DNA from: Mesorhabditis belari
Taxonomy: Eukaryota; Nematoda; Chromadorea; Rhabditida; Rhabditidae
Direction of reading: 5' to 3'
Length of the DNA: 64,000 nt
Assembly: GCA_958450365.1 (NCBI GenBank)
Contig: CAUEEP010000743.1
Coordinates: 6,595,501 to 6,659,500 of the forward strand
Positions 20,982-32,619 of the stretch are shown here, piece by piece (the first letter of the stretch is position 1; every line of letters starts with the position of its first letter). The notes beneath the pieces are model-generated. The model worked only from the letters and a program-made list of their open reading frames with translations, was not told the origin of the DNA and made no database searches. The translations under genes and the position numbers were made by a program.

Positions 20982-22852
20982 ATGGGGAAGAAGAAATCGG
21001 GACCATCGAAAGTATCGACGTCAACAACACCGCAAGAAAGAAAAGTCGCATTCAAGGCGTTAAAAAATGAGGTCACGACACATAAAAAGTAAGGTTTTTG
21101 TTAGATGTTTTAACAACTAATTTAATCATTCTATCTTAAAATTTATGTTCTGATTTATCAATAAGAAATCGGCAAATATTTGACCTTATTCTCTTTAGAA
21201 ATGGTGGCATGCACCCATCGCCTTCGATAAACACGTTGCACCGATTGGAACGAGAAGGAATTGTCATCTGGAAGTCTCCCATCACAACCATTTATTATGC
21301 TTTTCTTGAATCATGTCATATGCTAGTCGAATTTCTGCAAGCGTGAGTTTTTAAAACATTTAAAGAGTTGGATTTTATAATATATTTGATTTGATTTGCA
21401 ATTTTAGACTTGCCCGTCGAAAGCTGCTGCTTTTTCTGCTTTCCGTTGCCACTGCCGCCTTGTACTACTTTTATTTGACACCTGGTTCTCATCAACCCTA
21501 TTTTCAATTTATCGAAAAGAAAATCGTTTGGTAAGTTGAAAGCAATTTTAGGTCAAGTTTTTTTTGTTTTTAAGGTGGTCTTGGTGGGTTTTCCTCGGTA
21601 TTCTTTCCTCGATTGGATTTGGTTCTGGACTGCACACATTTTTGTTATATTTAGTGAGTGCTTTTGTTTTAAATGAATAAAATCTTCTATTTCAGGGACC
21701 TCATATAGCCAGTGTGACTCTTGCTGCTTATGAATGTGGATCACTCAATTTTCCAGAGCCACCATATCCAGAAGAGTTGGTATTTAGTTATATTTTCGGT
21801 AATCATCTTGCTTTTAGCATTGTCTGTCCAGACAATGGAAGAGGGACAGCGGAAATTACACTTTGGTCGATTATATCAAAGGTAGGTATTTAATTTTTAA
21901 AGAAGCAAATGACATTTTTATTATTTCAAACTTTTGTTGTTTAGGTTCGCATCGAATCGCTACTTTGGGGTGCAGGTACAGCATTGGGAGAGCTGCCTCC
22001 ATACTTTATGGCCCGGGCTGCACGTTTGAGCGGAGAGGAACCCGATGATGAGGAATATAAAGAGTTCATGGCTCTAATGAACAAAGGATCGAACAATCAG
22101 GAATTGGTAGGCTAAGAAGATTTAATCCAAAATTATTTCTAATTTTAGAGTATTTGGGATCGCTGGAAGAAACGCATCGAATTGACGGTGGCTAGCGTTG
22201 GTTTTCCTGGAATTCTTCTCTTTGCCTCGATACCCAATCCACTTTTTGATTTGGCTGGAATTACATGTGGTATGTTAGTTTGTTGAATTCCTTTTGAAAC
22301 ATCAATCTCTTTCATTTAGGGCATTTCCTGGTTCCCTTCTGGTCGTTTTTTGGAGCAACGCTCATAGGCAAAGCTATTGTTAAAATGCACTTGCAGGTAA
22401 ATTGTTCGTTTTGCTAATCAATATTTGAACCTAGATGGTGACCGTCATTTTTGCCTTTTCTCAGCACCATGTAGACCACGCCTTGAAAATCATTCAACAA
22501 GTTCCTTACGTTGGAGTTAAGGTGTGTTATTTGGTTATGATCTTTTAAAAACAATATTTAGATACATGAACCTTTCAAAGATTTTCTGGCGAAACAACGT
22601 CTAGCTTTGCATAGGAAACCAGGAAGCCAGCACGAAGTTCAGGTATTTTATTTTTATTCACTGCTTGTTGATCTACTGTTGATTTACAAAACTTACTATT
22701 TGAAAGTTTTCATTGTTTCATTTTAGGACTCCTCCAGTTGGGTACAAACAGGACTTCAAACGCTCATTACGGGAATGATATTAATGTTTTGTTTGTCTTT
22801 GCTCAACTCATTGGCTCAAAATTATCACAAAAGGATTCATTCTCGTGTTTAA
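20982..22852 (+). CDS. epg-3: Vacuole membrane protein 1 (VMP1/EPG-3)
   Basis: Twelve exons give 416 residues with all phases closing (human VMP1 is 406). A lysine-rich cytosolic start ([16 protein letters not shown]) is followed by membrane helices and the family hallmark [19 protein letters not shown] and [17 protein letters not shown], then [37 protein letters not shown] and the C-terminal helices. VMP1 is an ER scramblase of the VTT/DedA fold, needed for autophagosome formation and lipid release; in C. elegans it is EPG-3. The start was chosen at 20982, four bases after a TTTTTAG site. The second exon lacks the longer N-terminal variants of vertebrates. Regulation cannot be read from the sequence. 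Confidence 0.95.
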
Positions 22853-24399
22853 ACTCGGTTTGTTTTGTCCCGATAACTGATGACTTTGCATTATATCATT
22901 TTTTGAAGCACCAAATAGGTAGGTTTCAAAACCTTCTAGTTTGCATATATCGTGTGCATTATGACAATACATAAATTGAAGATTCTATCAATATTAGTAT
23001 TTTTACTAATGCATACGATATTTTATGTAAAAGTATTGAATTGATGGGTAATTTTCAAATTTCATTCCCTTTCGCCAGCCATTTCAAACTACCCCTCTAG
23101 TTCTTTGGTGTGTAAAGTCATTTGATGTATAAGAAAACTGTGATAGCTCAAGCCCTAAGCTACTTGACTTTTCCTTTTGTCTCAGCAGAGCTTTTTGTTT
23201 GTTTTTTATAGTGTTTTATAGGCTAGATACTGTTTCTAAGGTTATGGTTTCTATATTTAATTGGGTATTTTTTTTAATTAGTTTATATCTATTTCTTATA
23301 GTCTTTCTTTTGTTTCCATAAATCATCATCATTTTACATGATTGTAAGTGTCGCTTGTGATATTTGTTCTGCTCGTTCAAAAGTCTGTGCACTTGTTTTG
23401 TGAGATCGTGTATATGTGCTGTCTAAGTTATGGTTTTTGTTTTGTGAAATGTGTTGATAAAGATTTTGGGATTTTTGCGTTTTTGAATGCTAAAGCCTTT
23501 ATATTTTCCGAGACACATAAAAGTGACAAACATGCATACCAACTTTAACAAGCTTCTGTTATGCTAGAATGAAAAAAGTTGAATGGCAAATAAAGTTTTA
23601 ACGAAAAAGAAATTCTAATGTGGGACTGCAGTTGAGCGAAATGTTCATTTTTGATCATTCTCTGGATTCGTCGAGATTCGCAGAGAAGTTTTTCTTTTCG
23701 AAAGAAATGACACGGCCGAGGCAACGAGTCTCGGATTAGAAAGACACGACAGGTGCCTTCTTTCTGAATGGATAGACATCGCAAACGGATATGTCCCACT
23801 GCGGTAGGTGTACAAAATCTAAGCCGATCACAAAAAATAGCTGTCTTCTTTTTACACAAACCTATCAAAAAGATTGACTACAGTGTGACAAGTGTCAGCC
23901 AAAAAGTGAGAACAAGTTTTTCAAGAAAGCTCTGTATTGTGTAAAGGTTTTGATTAGTTGATTAGTTGATTAGCAAATGTGAAAATTGAAAAGGGCATAC
24001 ATCATCATTGGGTTTTGTTTATAAATAATTCATTTTCAAATAATTTTCAAATACGACAATTCAAAAATGGACGTCCAATTCAGAACCGGACGTCCGTTAT
24101 TGAATAGATTTAATAACGGACGTAACATACAGATGCGACAGATACATATGCAAATTAGAAATATTATACATTCCCTTAAGTTAGTCCACGTTTCGCGACG
24201 TGTGCACAGAGATTTTTGAGTTTCTTTTTGAGTTGAAGGGAAACCTATGAAAGAAACGGAGATGCCGTCGGGGCTGTCATGCCTGGAATAGGTGCTTCCT
24301 GTAACCATTTCAGAAGAAGAAGAAAAAAGAAGAAGAAGGTGTGATGGGGTTTGCGGGGAAAGGGGGAGGGGACTACCTCCTGACAGGCCCGGCTCGACT
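22853..24399. other. intergenic spacer, no gene recognised
   Basis: This holds the VMP1 3' end and the upstream region of the Gly-rich gene. The minus-strand open frames 23545-23868 and 24036-24308 have no recognisable motif. A purine-rich AGAAGAAGA run sits at about 24312-24339. Confidence 0.4.
24090..24123. repeat. 12-bp stem hairpin
   Basis: ACGTCCGTTATT, a 10-base loop, then the perfect inverse AATAACGGACGT. GGACGT is repeated again just upstream at about 24069. It is 330 bp upstream of the start codon of the Gly-rich gene; its role is unknown. Confidence 0.6.
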
Positions 24400-24406
24400 A
24401 TAAATC
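24400..24406 (+). promoter_or_regulatory. TATA-like box of the Gly-rich secreted gene
   Basis: TATAAAT sits in GC-rich surroundings 48 bp before the ATG at 24454. This is an unusually clear core-promoter arrangement for this window and suggests transcription without trans-splicing of this gene. Confidence 0.5.
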
Positions 24407-24453
24407 AGCGCGCGGCGTCGTCTTTCCCAGCTCGCAATTCGAGTCTTCCAAAT

Positions 24454-26873
24454 ATGAAAATACGGTAGGTTCTTTCTTTTAAATCTTCCCAAACTCGATT
24501 TCATCTAAAAAAACGGTTTCCAATTTCTATGGTTTTGCTTTTGTTTTCAAGTTTTACTGTAACCTTCAGCTTTTAGCTAAGCCAGTCTTCTAAATATCTG
24601 TCTGCTGACTTTCTGACCTTCTGACTTTCTGAATTTCTTTATGAACTCTTTTATACTTACTATCAATAGATCCTGAACGACTGGTCAATCTTTAACTGAT
24701 CTAATCGTTGATCATTTCATCTAATCGTTGATCATTTGATCTCTCGTTGATCGATCCTCGTTTCCAAATTCTAAGAGAGTTCTTCCAAGAAAAAAACTGC
24801 TTATCAATAGAAGAGATGATGTGATCAAGAAAAGGAAAGAAAGAAGAAATGTTTGCTGATGGTTCTTTGATGAGAGAGAGAGGTGTCAATCACTCCGTCT
24901 ACGGGTACCGATCGTCGACGAAAAGAACAAACATTTCCCCTCACTTATCCAATCGCCTTTTCTTTTTCTCTTTCCATAAATGAAACAAGCTTCCGGGAAT
25001 TAGGAGAACTGGTTTTTGAATAGCTGAATTTCAAGGCTGAATGTGAATTGAATGAATATTTAGAAGCGCTGTTCTATGCTCTCTTTTGGTGGGCACGGCC
25101 CTTTGCGCCCCAGCTGTCGAAAAGAAAAATGAAAGGAAAGCGGCAAAAATGAGACAACCACCGGCTGAAAAACAGGTATATCTAACAAATAATAGCATTA
25201 AATTTTTGAATAAGGTCAAGAAAAACTCGGCCGAGCGAATCGCCGACACGGTGGCGTCAATGGTTTTCGAGGATGACGCGGATACGGATCTCGCCGAATT
25301 GAAGCGAGCTTACAAGAGTGTGGTGGCGAAGAACCCCGCCGGTAGGCGAAGGGGGCCCAAGGGTAGGCTCTCCTCTCCTCAAAAAAAACAAACAACATCG
25401 ACCCGTAGCCCTTTTCAATTTGATTCCATTCTAGCACTAATCACTCGAAATTCCACCCGAAATTCGACTACCCTTGTGGCTACGAGTCTCTTTTTTTACC
25501 CCAATATTTCATCTGTCCATTTTGACCGACTTTCAATTCTTTCAATTCAACAGAAGAAAGTTTCATTCATTATTTGAAAGACGGTCTTTTCAAAGCTTGA
25601 CTCATTTCCTTACTGTTAATCAATCGGTGTCAATGCTATTATCAATCAATCATCCAAAAAAAAACTCTTCCAGCTTTCTCCGGTGGTTACGGTGGATTTG
25701 GGCGATTCGGTGGGCCGATGGGTGGCTTCCAGGTAAATACGAATATAAATAAATTAAAGGTAAAATTTTTAGGGTGGATATGGAATGGGTGGACCGATGG
25801 GAGGAGGCGGTGGTGGAGGATACGGTGGAGGTTATGGAAATGGTGGTGGTGGTGGGGATATGGATGGAGGATATGGAGGTGAGAGAGAGGCAATTGAAGG
25901 AGACAAGTTCTTGTCTAGGAGGATATGGAGGCGGACCTGATTTCGGTGGCTATGGAGGAGGAGGAAACGGTGGCTACGGTAGTGATCATAATCTTGTGAA
26001 TTATCCACACTTTAGGCGGAATGGGTGGTGGCGGTTATGGCGGCGGCGGTATGGGCGGCGGTGGTTATGGAGGTGGTCCAGGAGACTACGGAGGTACTTT
26101 ATCCGCCACTCTTTACTCAGAAACTTAACAGAATAGGGTTTTCTAGGCTACGGAGGAGATTATGGCCCAGGTCCATATGGTCCGTACGGTAGGTGAATAT
26201 TCCCCCGCGAAAAATTCCTGAAGCTTGACCGGCTTGCTTGAAAACATTCCCCAATCATCCCTGCATGATAGATTTAAATCAACTTTGAATAGTTGAATCT
26301 TTTTAAAGTTCAATTGAAATTTCTGAAGATTTAGGTGGTTATGGAGGCGGAGGAATGGGCGGAGGAATGGGCGGTGGAATGGGCGGATATGGCGGAGGAG
26401 GATACGGAGGAGGAGGAGGCGGTGACTTTGGAGGACCGATGGGCGGATATGGAGGTGGGTATAGTATGTTTTTAAAACTAGGCATTCTACTCTAAACAAG
26501 GACGCCGATTCGCCCCAAAATTGGTGGCTAGGTAGAGTTAACTCTGGGGAACAAAATTTAGCTTCAATTTAGCTCCAAGATTACTGAGAGACTGAGAGAA
26601 TTTTAGGACCAATGGGCGGTTACGGAGGAGGAGGAGGAGGAATGGGTGGAGGCGGCGGTTATGGAGGAGACGGATACGGAGGAGGTGAGGGTTTAAGAAC
26701 ACACAATGGTTACCCACTTTTTAGGTGGCTACGGAGGTGGCGGATATGGCGGAGGTCCATATGGAGGAGGAGGTGATATGATGGGTGGAGGTGAGTGCGA
26801 AAAGGATCTCTAAATGACAAATCCTATTTCAGGTAGCCCATGTGGACCTGGTGGATGTCGTGGCAAGAAGTAA
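24454..26873 (+). CDS. Secreted Gly/Tyr-rich repeat protein
   Basis: Twelve exons give 299 residues. Exon 1 encodes only MKI plus part of an Arg codon, then a 600-bp intron; exon 2 completes the signal peptide (MKIRSAVLCSLLVGTALCAP). Residues about 22-83 are a charged, helical pro-region (KKNSAERIADTVASMVFED). The rest is GGYGGG, GGMGGG and GPYG repeats, ending in a short Cys-containing tail (GSPCGPGGCRGKK). Six internal exons (25919-25978, 26016-26093, 26147-26188, 26335-26454, 26607-26684, 26725-26790) all begin and end in phase 1 and have lengths 60, 78, 42, 120, 78 and 66, all divisible by three. Such proteins are typical of cuticle, eggshell or secreted defence roles; which applies cannot be decided here. 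An AATAAA follows at about 26910. Confidence 0.85.
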
Positions 26874-27008
26874 GCCGGCTAAACAATAGAACAAAGAACT
26901 TTGGGTGGAAATAAATTATTGCATTTTACAGCCAACATTTATTCCGATCCAAAACGAGAGTTTAACGATTGATTGAGCAATCTTTCGTCATTGAAATTGT
27001 TTGATTGA

Positions 27009-28325
27009 CTACGAATCGGCTAAAGAAACGAACACGTGAATAAGAGCAAAGAAATCGGCACAACTTTTCACCACTGATAACGCCCAGATCTAAAAATATG
27101 AAATTTGTTTGAAATTTGACTGATTTTAACTTGAACAGGGATTTGAGAAAGAAAGGAGAGTACAAGAAGAGTGTTCGGGAAATCCCAGTGTTGAGAACCC
27201 TAAAAATATTGAATGTTTTAGTTATTTAATGTTGTTGTTCTTTAAGATTTGAACTAACCTTTGTTGAAATAGCAAAAGCATAAAGTAGAAAAGCAGTTAC
27301 ATGAAAGCAAAGAGCAAATAGATCATATCGATAATGAAGACGTAAGAGACTTTTGTCGAAACGGAAGAGGCCATGAGTTAAACAAAGAGCTGCAATCACT
27401 GTTATCTGAAAATAGAAATGTAAAAGAAAAGTGAAGGAATAAGGAAATGTTACCAAATCAAAAGCTAGTAGAATATAGAAGAAAATAGGATGTGTGATGT
27501 ATGCATTAAAAGATTGCTCGAAGGGACGCCAGAAATGGAAATGTCCATCCGAATAGAATTGAATCAACATACAAATAAGAGTTGTTGCGATAAAGAAAGC
27601 CTAAAATGGTTTTTCAGGAAAAGTCTAGTAACACTGACTCCAATAGTAACACTGACACTAACACTGACACGTAACACTCCAATAGTAACACTGACACTAA
27701 CACTGACACGTAACACTCCAATAGCCTGAAATGGCTTTTCAGAAAAAGTCTAGTAACACTGACTCCAATCGATTCGATTTTCATTTACCTCAAAAGCGAC
27801 CACAGCTGTGCATCCACCTCGAACTAGACACGAACTTAGGCAACACAATGGCTCCAATTCTAGATGACGAGCCTGGATTCTAAAACAGCATTGGTAAATT
27901 TTTAAATCTAATTTAAAAAAAGCGTTTCTTTTGGCGAGAGGATTGATAAGTGCATAGAAAAATGCTTTCTTATTGAAATTTTGTTATTAAAAGATCTGAC
28001 TTGGAAGTAATCGGTGCCACTTTATTGCTTTGTCGATTTTTCCCGCATGAGCCAACATATGAACACAGTTGGAGGATGAATGTCGCATACTAAATGCCAA
28101 TTTTGGAAGCTATTTTGGAAGCTATTGCTTTTTGACTGACCGGCTGAGCCCCAGTTGGCAATTTGTTAATCCTTTTCGTCACTTCATCGACAACTAAATT
28201 GTACAAGTAAATATGAAGAATGTGAAGAAAAAAAATTCACCTTCTTCTTTTGTTTCAGCTTCAACGTTGAGAGTAATTGGGGGATTTGTTTCAATGATAT
28301 GTTCAAATGGGATTTCAAAAGTCAT
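27009..28325 (-). CDS. four-transmembrane protein, nematode-type
   Basis: Seven exons (28241-28325, 28141-28193, 28001-28089, 27789-27879, 27454-27600, 27259-27405, 27009-27089) give 230 residues with all phases consistent. An acidic cytosolic N-terminus of about 70 residues is followed by a Cys-rich stretch (EPLCCLSSCLVRGGC) and four hydrophobic segments: AVVAFEAFFIATTLICMLIQ, PIFFYILLAFDLITVIAAL, LFALCFHVTAFLLYAFAI and SCADFFALIHVFVSLA at the C-terminus. The topology recalls tetraspan nematode families and loosely LAPTM-type proteins, but no signature settles it. The coding end overlaps the 3' flank of the Gly-rich gene (convergent, 136 bp apart). An intron carries a short tandem repeat. 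Confidence 0.65.
27612..27770. repeat. minisatellite in intron of the 4-TM gene
   Basis: Repeats of AGTAACACTGACACTAACAC-type units. One block, AATAGTAACACTGACACTAA with the following ACTGACACGTAACACTCC, is duplicated, and GGCTTTTCAG...AGTCTAGTAACACTGAC occurs at both ends. Confidence 0.7.
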
Positions 28326-28588
28326 TTCAAATTGAATACTATTTGATTTAGAGGAACTAGTTGTGAAAGTTATGGAAAGGAAAAGGGAAAACGGAAATGG
28401 ATCGCTTGACTAACTCTCGATTTTCCCAAAAAACTTCTGCCTATAAACTTTAGCAATTCTTGTTTTGCCTTTAAATTGTTATCCATGAATTCTAGAAGCT
28501 TTAACTATTAGACTAGAGAAGTTCTAACTAGGGAAAGGCACCAGGGAACATATAGCATACATTTATCGAGAAGTTAACTACTAGAAAT

Positions 28589-28921
28589 TAGAGTGTGTTC
28601 CTCGCGAGTAATGCGTTTTTTAAAACGCACACTTGGAAAAAAAATTACCGTACTTTTAGCAAAAATTATTGCAAAAAAAATGACGCAAAAATGACAAGCC
28701 CCGCATTATATATGACACTTTTTAAAGATACTCAGCCGTTTAACTGATTTGGCGGGAAATTCCCTTCCAATGTAAAAGATGGTTTTTTTTTTGAAAAAGC
28801 CTGCGCAAAAAATTGGTTTTATATTTTTTCGCCCAGGCGCACTTTTTAGAAAACGCATTACTCGACAATTACTCATGCAAATTTACTTGAGTAATTACTT
28901 ACTCGCGAGAAACACACTCTA
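28589..28921. mobile_element. hAT-type MITE, intact copy
   Basis: 333 bp, starting TAGAGTGTGTTCCTCGCGAG and ending with the near inverse. It is flanked by a perfect 8-bp duplication CTAGAAAT (28581-28588 and 28922-28929). The terminal TAGAG fits the hAT consensus YARNG. Confidence 0.85.
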
Positions 28922-30233
28922 CTAGAAATTAGCGTATAAAATAAAAGAATTAAAACTGTGAAAATAAACTATATGGAGTTTGTTGGCCTAAATTTAAGCC
29001 CAGATTCGGATTCTAAAAAATTTCAAGCTCTCGTGTGCAAATTTCTGGGATTTGGTTATGCATTTTGATCCCTCGTCCAAATCGACCGTTTCGCAAAAAG
29101 TTGCGCGGTCGTTAATGGTTTAATAAAGAGAGAAAAAGCTTATAAGAACTCCGAAAATCGGCCTAGACTTTGATGCGAGATATCTCGCGTTACAAAGCTC
29201 CTTTCACTTTTAACTGACACACTGTACTTTAGATTATCTATTAGGTTAAGCCATGAGATCTCACTTACTGAATCATATGCACTTTCAGGGTTTCTGTGGA
29301 ATCGGTGTGCAACGACGAGAGCGTCGCATACGAGTCGCTCCAGAAAGAGGAGGTGCTGAATGCGCTGCACTTCTCGAGACGCGCACATGTTAGAAAAACT
29401 GTTGCTCATCGGAACAAGGTTTAGCCGACAACTCCATATGCAATTTATTGTACAGTTGGGTGCAGCTTCCTCGTTTATTTGGGTTTAGGGCTTAGGTTTA
29501 GGAAAAAGTAAAAGCAAATTCAGAATCAGCATAGCTGATTCTATAAAGCCCTGTGGCTCCTGTATTCAAAGATCACTTTGACCTGATGCCTTTCCCTAGT
29601 AAGAATCTACTATTATGATGATAGAGCGCTAACAATGTTTAGCCATGATTTTATTTCACAATTCCTCATTTCCTATTTATTTCCATTTCAGATTTAATTA
29701 AAAAAATCGATCGAACAATTGAAAGGCACAAACTTTTTCGGTGTTTTCGTTTCCTTTCGTACATTTTCTCAGTCTTCTTCGCCTTTTCAATCCTTACTTC
29801 CGGTACTTCCATCTGAAAAGCGTGAAAAAAAATGGAAACTTTAATGGTTTTAAGAACTTTTTAACCAAAAGAACTATAATATTTGAAGCAATAAGCCTCA
29901 AGAATGCTTCAAGAATGTTTTTAGCTTTACAATTGAACAAACCCGTGGCGGATTGTTTGGTGGGGGTTTCCAGTGCTCCTCTTGCATTCCCTAAACAGTT
30001 ACAGTACGATGAATTGTTGTTAAGTTAAGCTTAAGTCATTAATAATTTCAATTTCAATGAGTCTAGTCATCAAAATCGATTGATAGAATTGTTAATGTTT
30101 GAGGTTTTAAATTTATAGGCAGGACCCACACTGATAGAACCTAATAAAGTTTTATTGAAGATAGCTACTAGAGCGCCCGCGTCTGATATCTAAGCCTAAG
30201 CTTACTAATTTGAAGTAATTTTAGCTCTAGAAA
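28922..30233. other. intergenic, no gene recognised
   Basis: The open frames at 29140-29409 (-) and 29741-30028 (+) lack family signal. The left terminal repeat expected for the downstream mariner relic was searched for here by eye and not found. Confidence 0.4.
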
Positions 30234-31194
30234 ATGGTTGGCGAAAATTTCGAGTGCGGGTTTGCTTGTTGTATGAAAACAAGGCACCCGCGGACTCATC
30301 GTGCCTGTGCAAGCATCGGCCAGACGGTTGTCCGACGTCAATGCCGGACGGTTCGCGCTTCCGAGACGGTGATGGAGTTTGAAGACGAAAACGCGGGACC
30401 GCCTCAAATTGTCGACAACGATGAGTTGAAGAACGCTATCGAACGGATCAGCCAAACAACTCGAGGCTTGAGAGCTTTTGATGCGACCATACAACCATTC
30501 TCCGCCATTTGCACGCATTGGAAGACGATCGGGTGGATGGTGCCACATCAGCTCAGCGACGCAAACAAAGCGGCCGAGCTACAATGGGTGGAATTCTCGA
30601 CTCTATTTTACGGCAGATGAAAAGTAGTATGTTACGACAACACAACAAGAAAACGGCGTGGTTGACGCCGGTGAACCCCAAAACCGACCCCAAACCGATA
30701 CCACGGAAAAAGGGATGCTTTGTATTTGGTGGAATAGTAAAGGTCTCGTGTATTTTGAGGTGCGGATCGGGCCAAGAGTCACGGCGGATCTCTACAAAAC
30801 CTAATTGAGCCGCGGGACCAGGCATTGCGTCGTCAAGGCAATAACACAGCGCACAAAATTGCTTCGCGATAAGCCACCCCACACCGCAAGATCCCAGAGA
30901 AATCGAGGATGGGCTGGGAGTTCTGCCCATCCGCCATATAGCCCGGACTGGCCCCATCCGACTACCACTTGTTTCGTCGATGCAGCACTCTTTAGCAGAA
31001 AAATTCAACCGCGAAGGTTGGGTGTCCAACTTCTTCGAGTCGCAGTCCGGTTCTTCGAAAGGGCATCCATTCTCTGCGTGGAGATGGCAAAGAGTCATTG
31101 TAATGATAGCGATATCTTTTGGTTGAGGTTCTGTATTAGGATTTTTTACAATTTTGTTTATGGTTCCACGGAAGTTTCATCTGCACCAACCTAA
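30234..31194 (+). pseudogene. mariner transposase relic with right terminal repeat
   Basis: The translation shows mariner landmarks in several frames: the helix-turn-helix region near ENAGPPQIVDNDELKNAI, then WMVPHQLSDANKAAELQW (the WVPHEL motif), then PHTARSQRNRGWAGS and PPYSPDWPHPTTTCF (the YSPDLAPSDYHLF motif) further on. At least two frame shifts and stops separate them. The right end, read inward on the minus strand from about 31192, is TTAGGTTGGTGCAGATGAAA, a typical mariner terminal repeat. The left repeat is absent, so the copy is truncated and dead. Confidence 0.85.
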
Positions 31195-31459
31195 TAATAT
31201 AAACATTAGAAAATTTCTAATAAAATGAAAAGAAAAGGATAGCTAAAGAAAAGAAAATCTAATAAATGAAAAGTTAGATCATTTCAAGTCAGAATCGAAC
31301 CAACGACTCAAAAATGACACGCGAACTCTGAGCATTAAAGTCGAGACACCAACAAGACACCAAAAAGCAAAAAAAAAGTTTCTCATTTTGAGAAAAGAAA
31401 CAGAATAAGTGAACACAAAATGATCAGAAGATCTATTTTTTTAATGTCTATGTTTTAGA
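31195..31459. other. short spacer
   Basis: AT-rich spacer between the mariner relic and a hAT MITE. A weak B-box-like stretch on the minus strand near 31280 is not enough to call a tRNA. Confidence 0.4.
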
Positions 31460-32274
31460 TAGAGTGTGTTCCTCGCGAGTAAGTAATTACTCGAGTAAAT
31501 TTGCATGAGTAATCTTTTACTCGAGTAATAGCTCGAGTAATGCGTTTTCTAAAAAGTGCGCCTGCGCGACAAAAAATATAAAAGCTATTTTTTGCCCAGG
31601 TTTTTTCAAAAAAAATCATTTTTTTACACTGGAAGGGGATTTCCCGCCAAATCAGTTAAACGGCTGAGTATTTTTAAAAAGTATCGTATATAATGCGGGG
31701 CTCGTGCTTTTTGCGTCATTTTTTTTGGGAGCGGGACAAATGCGAGCTTTTTTTGCGCACCCGGACATTTGCGCACCTTTTTTTCGCGTTTTAAAAAAGC
31801 TCTAAAAGCTAATATTAACCAATTTCTATTCCAAATGTTGTTTTTCTAGGTGATTTTAGGGTGTCGAATTCAAATTTTGACATATCAGAGCTTGTGGAAG
31901 CGAACGGACGAAGTTATACAAAGAGAAAAATCATCAATTTTCTGTAATTTGACCTAGCCGTTTTGTCTTTCAAATTGTCTTTCAAATTGGTTCCACATGC
32001 TCCGTTATGTCAAAATTTCGATTCTACGCCCTCAAATTACCTAGAAAAACAACATTTGGAATAGAAATTGGTTAATATTAGCCTTTTAGAGCTTTTTTAA
32101 GACGCGAAAAAAGGTGCTCTAATGGGCAAGGTGCGGAAAAGAAGGTGCGCAAATGTCCGGGTGCGCAAAAAAAGCTCGCATTTGTCCCACTCCCATAATT
32201 TTTGCTAAAAGTACGGTAATTTTTTCCCAAGTGTGCGTTTTAAAAAACGCATTACTCGCGAGGAACACACTCTA
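31460..32274. mobile_element. hAT-type MITE, copy with nested foldback element
   Basis: Starts TAGAGTGTGTTCCTCGCGAG and ends with the inverse. The flanks are GTTTTAGA and GCTTTAGA (7 of 8 match). The middle (31727-32194) is a second element. Confidence 0.8.
31727..32194. mobile_element. Mutator-like foldback MITE (GGGACAAATGCGA family), nested copy
   Basis: The ends are GGGAGCGGGACAAATGCGAG and its near inverse. The inverted arms extend through GCGCACCCGGACATTTGCGC and TTAACCAATTTCTATTCC to the centre. The flanking 9-mers ATTTTTTTT and ATAATTTTT match at 7 of 9. It sits at the same place in the hAT MITE as the FLYWCH element does in the copy at 13371. Confidence 0.7.
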
Positions 32275-32619
32275 GCTTTAGAAGTCCTTTTAAGAGGTGA
32301 GCTTACTTTTCTTCCGGCGTCCATCTCGTTCGCCTCTAAACTTATTCATTCGTTTTATTCACTCAAAAAGAAACTTACCTGAAAGCTTTATATAGAAATT
32401 TATCAGAAATCAATCAACCAAAAAAAATGCTTTCAAAAAGAAATCCTTAAAAACATTGGCTTTTTTGAAGCCGCATTGAGTTTTTTTTGTCGACATCGAA
32501 TAATAGGCACTTCCTTTCTATTGAGGTTTTTAGGTAAACTCTTTTAGGTTTTTAGGTAAACCAAGCTTTTCTATTTTCTTTTTTTGTTTTTCTATAATTA
32601 AGAAAATTGTTAAAACTTT
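32275..32619. other. 3' flank of receptor gene
   Basis: AT-rich sequence with nothing recognised. Confidence 0.4.

Noticed and set aside
23545..23868. 107-codon minus-strand ORF downstream of VMP1
   Set aside because: Looks basic and Cys-containing but has no recognisable domain; could be chance, so not listed as a gene.
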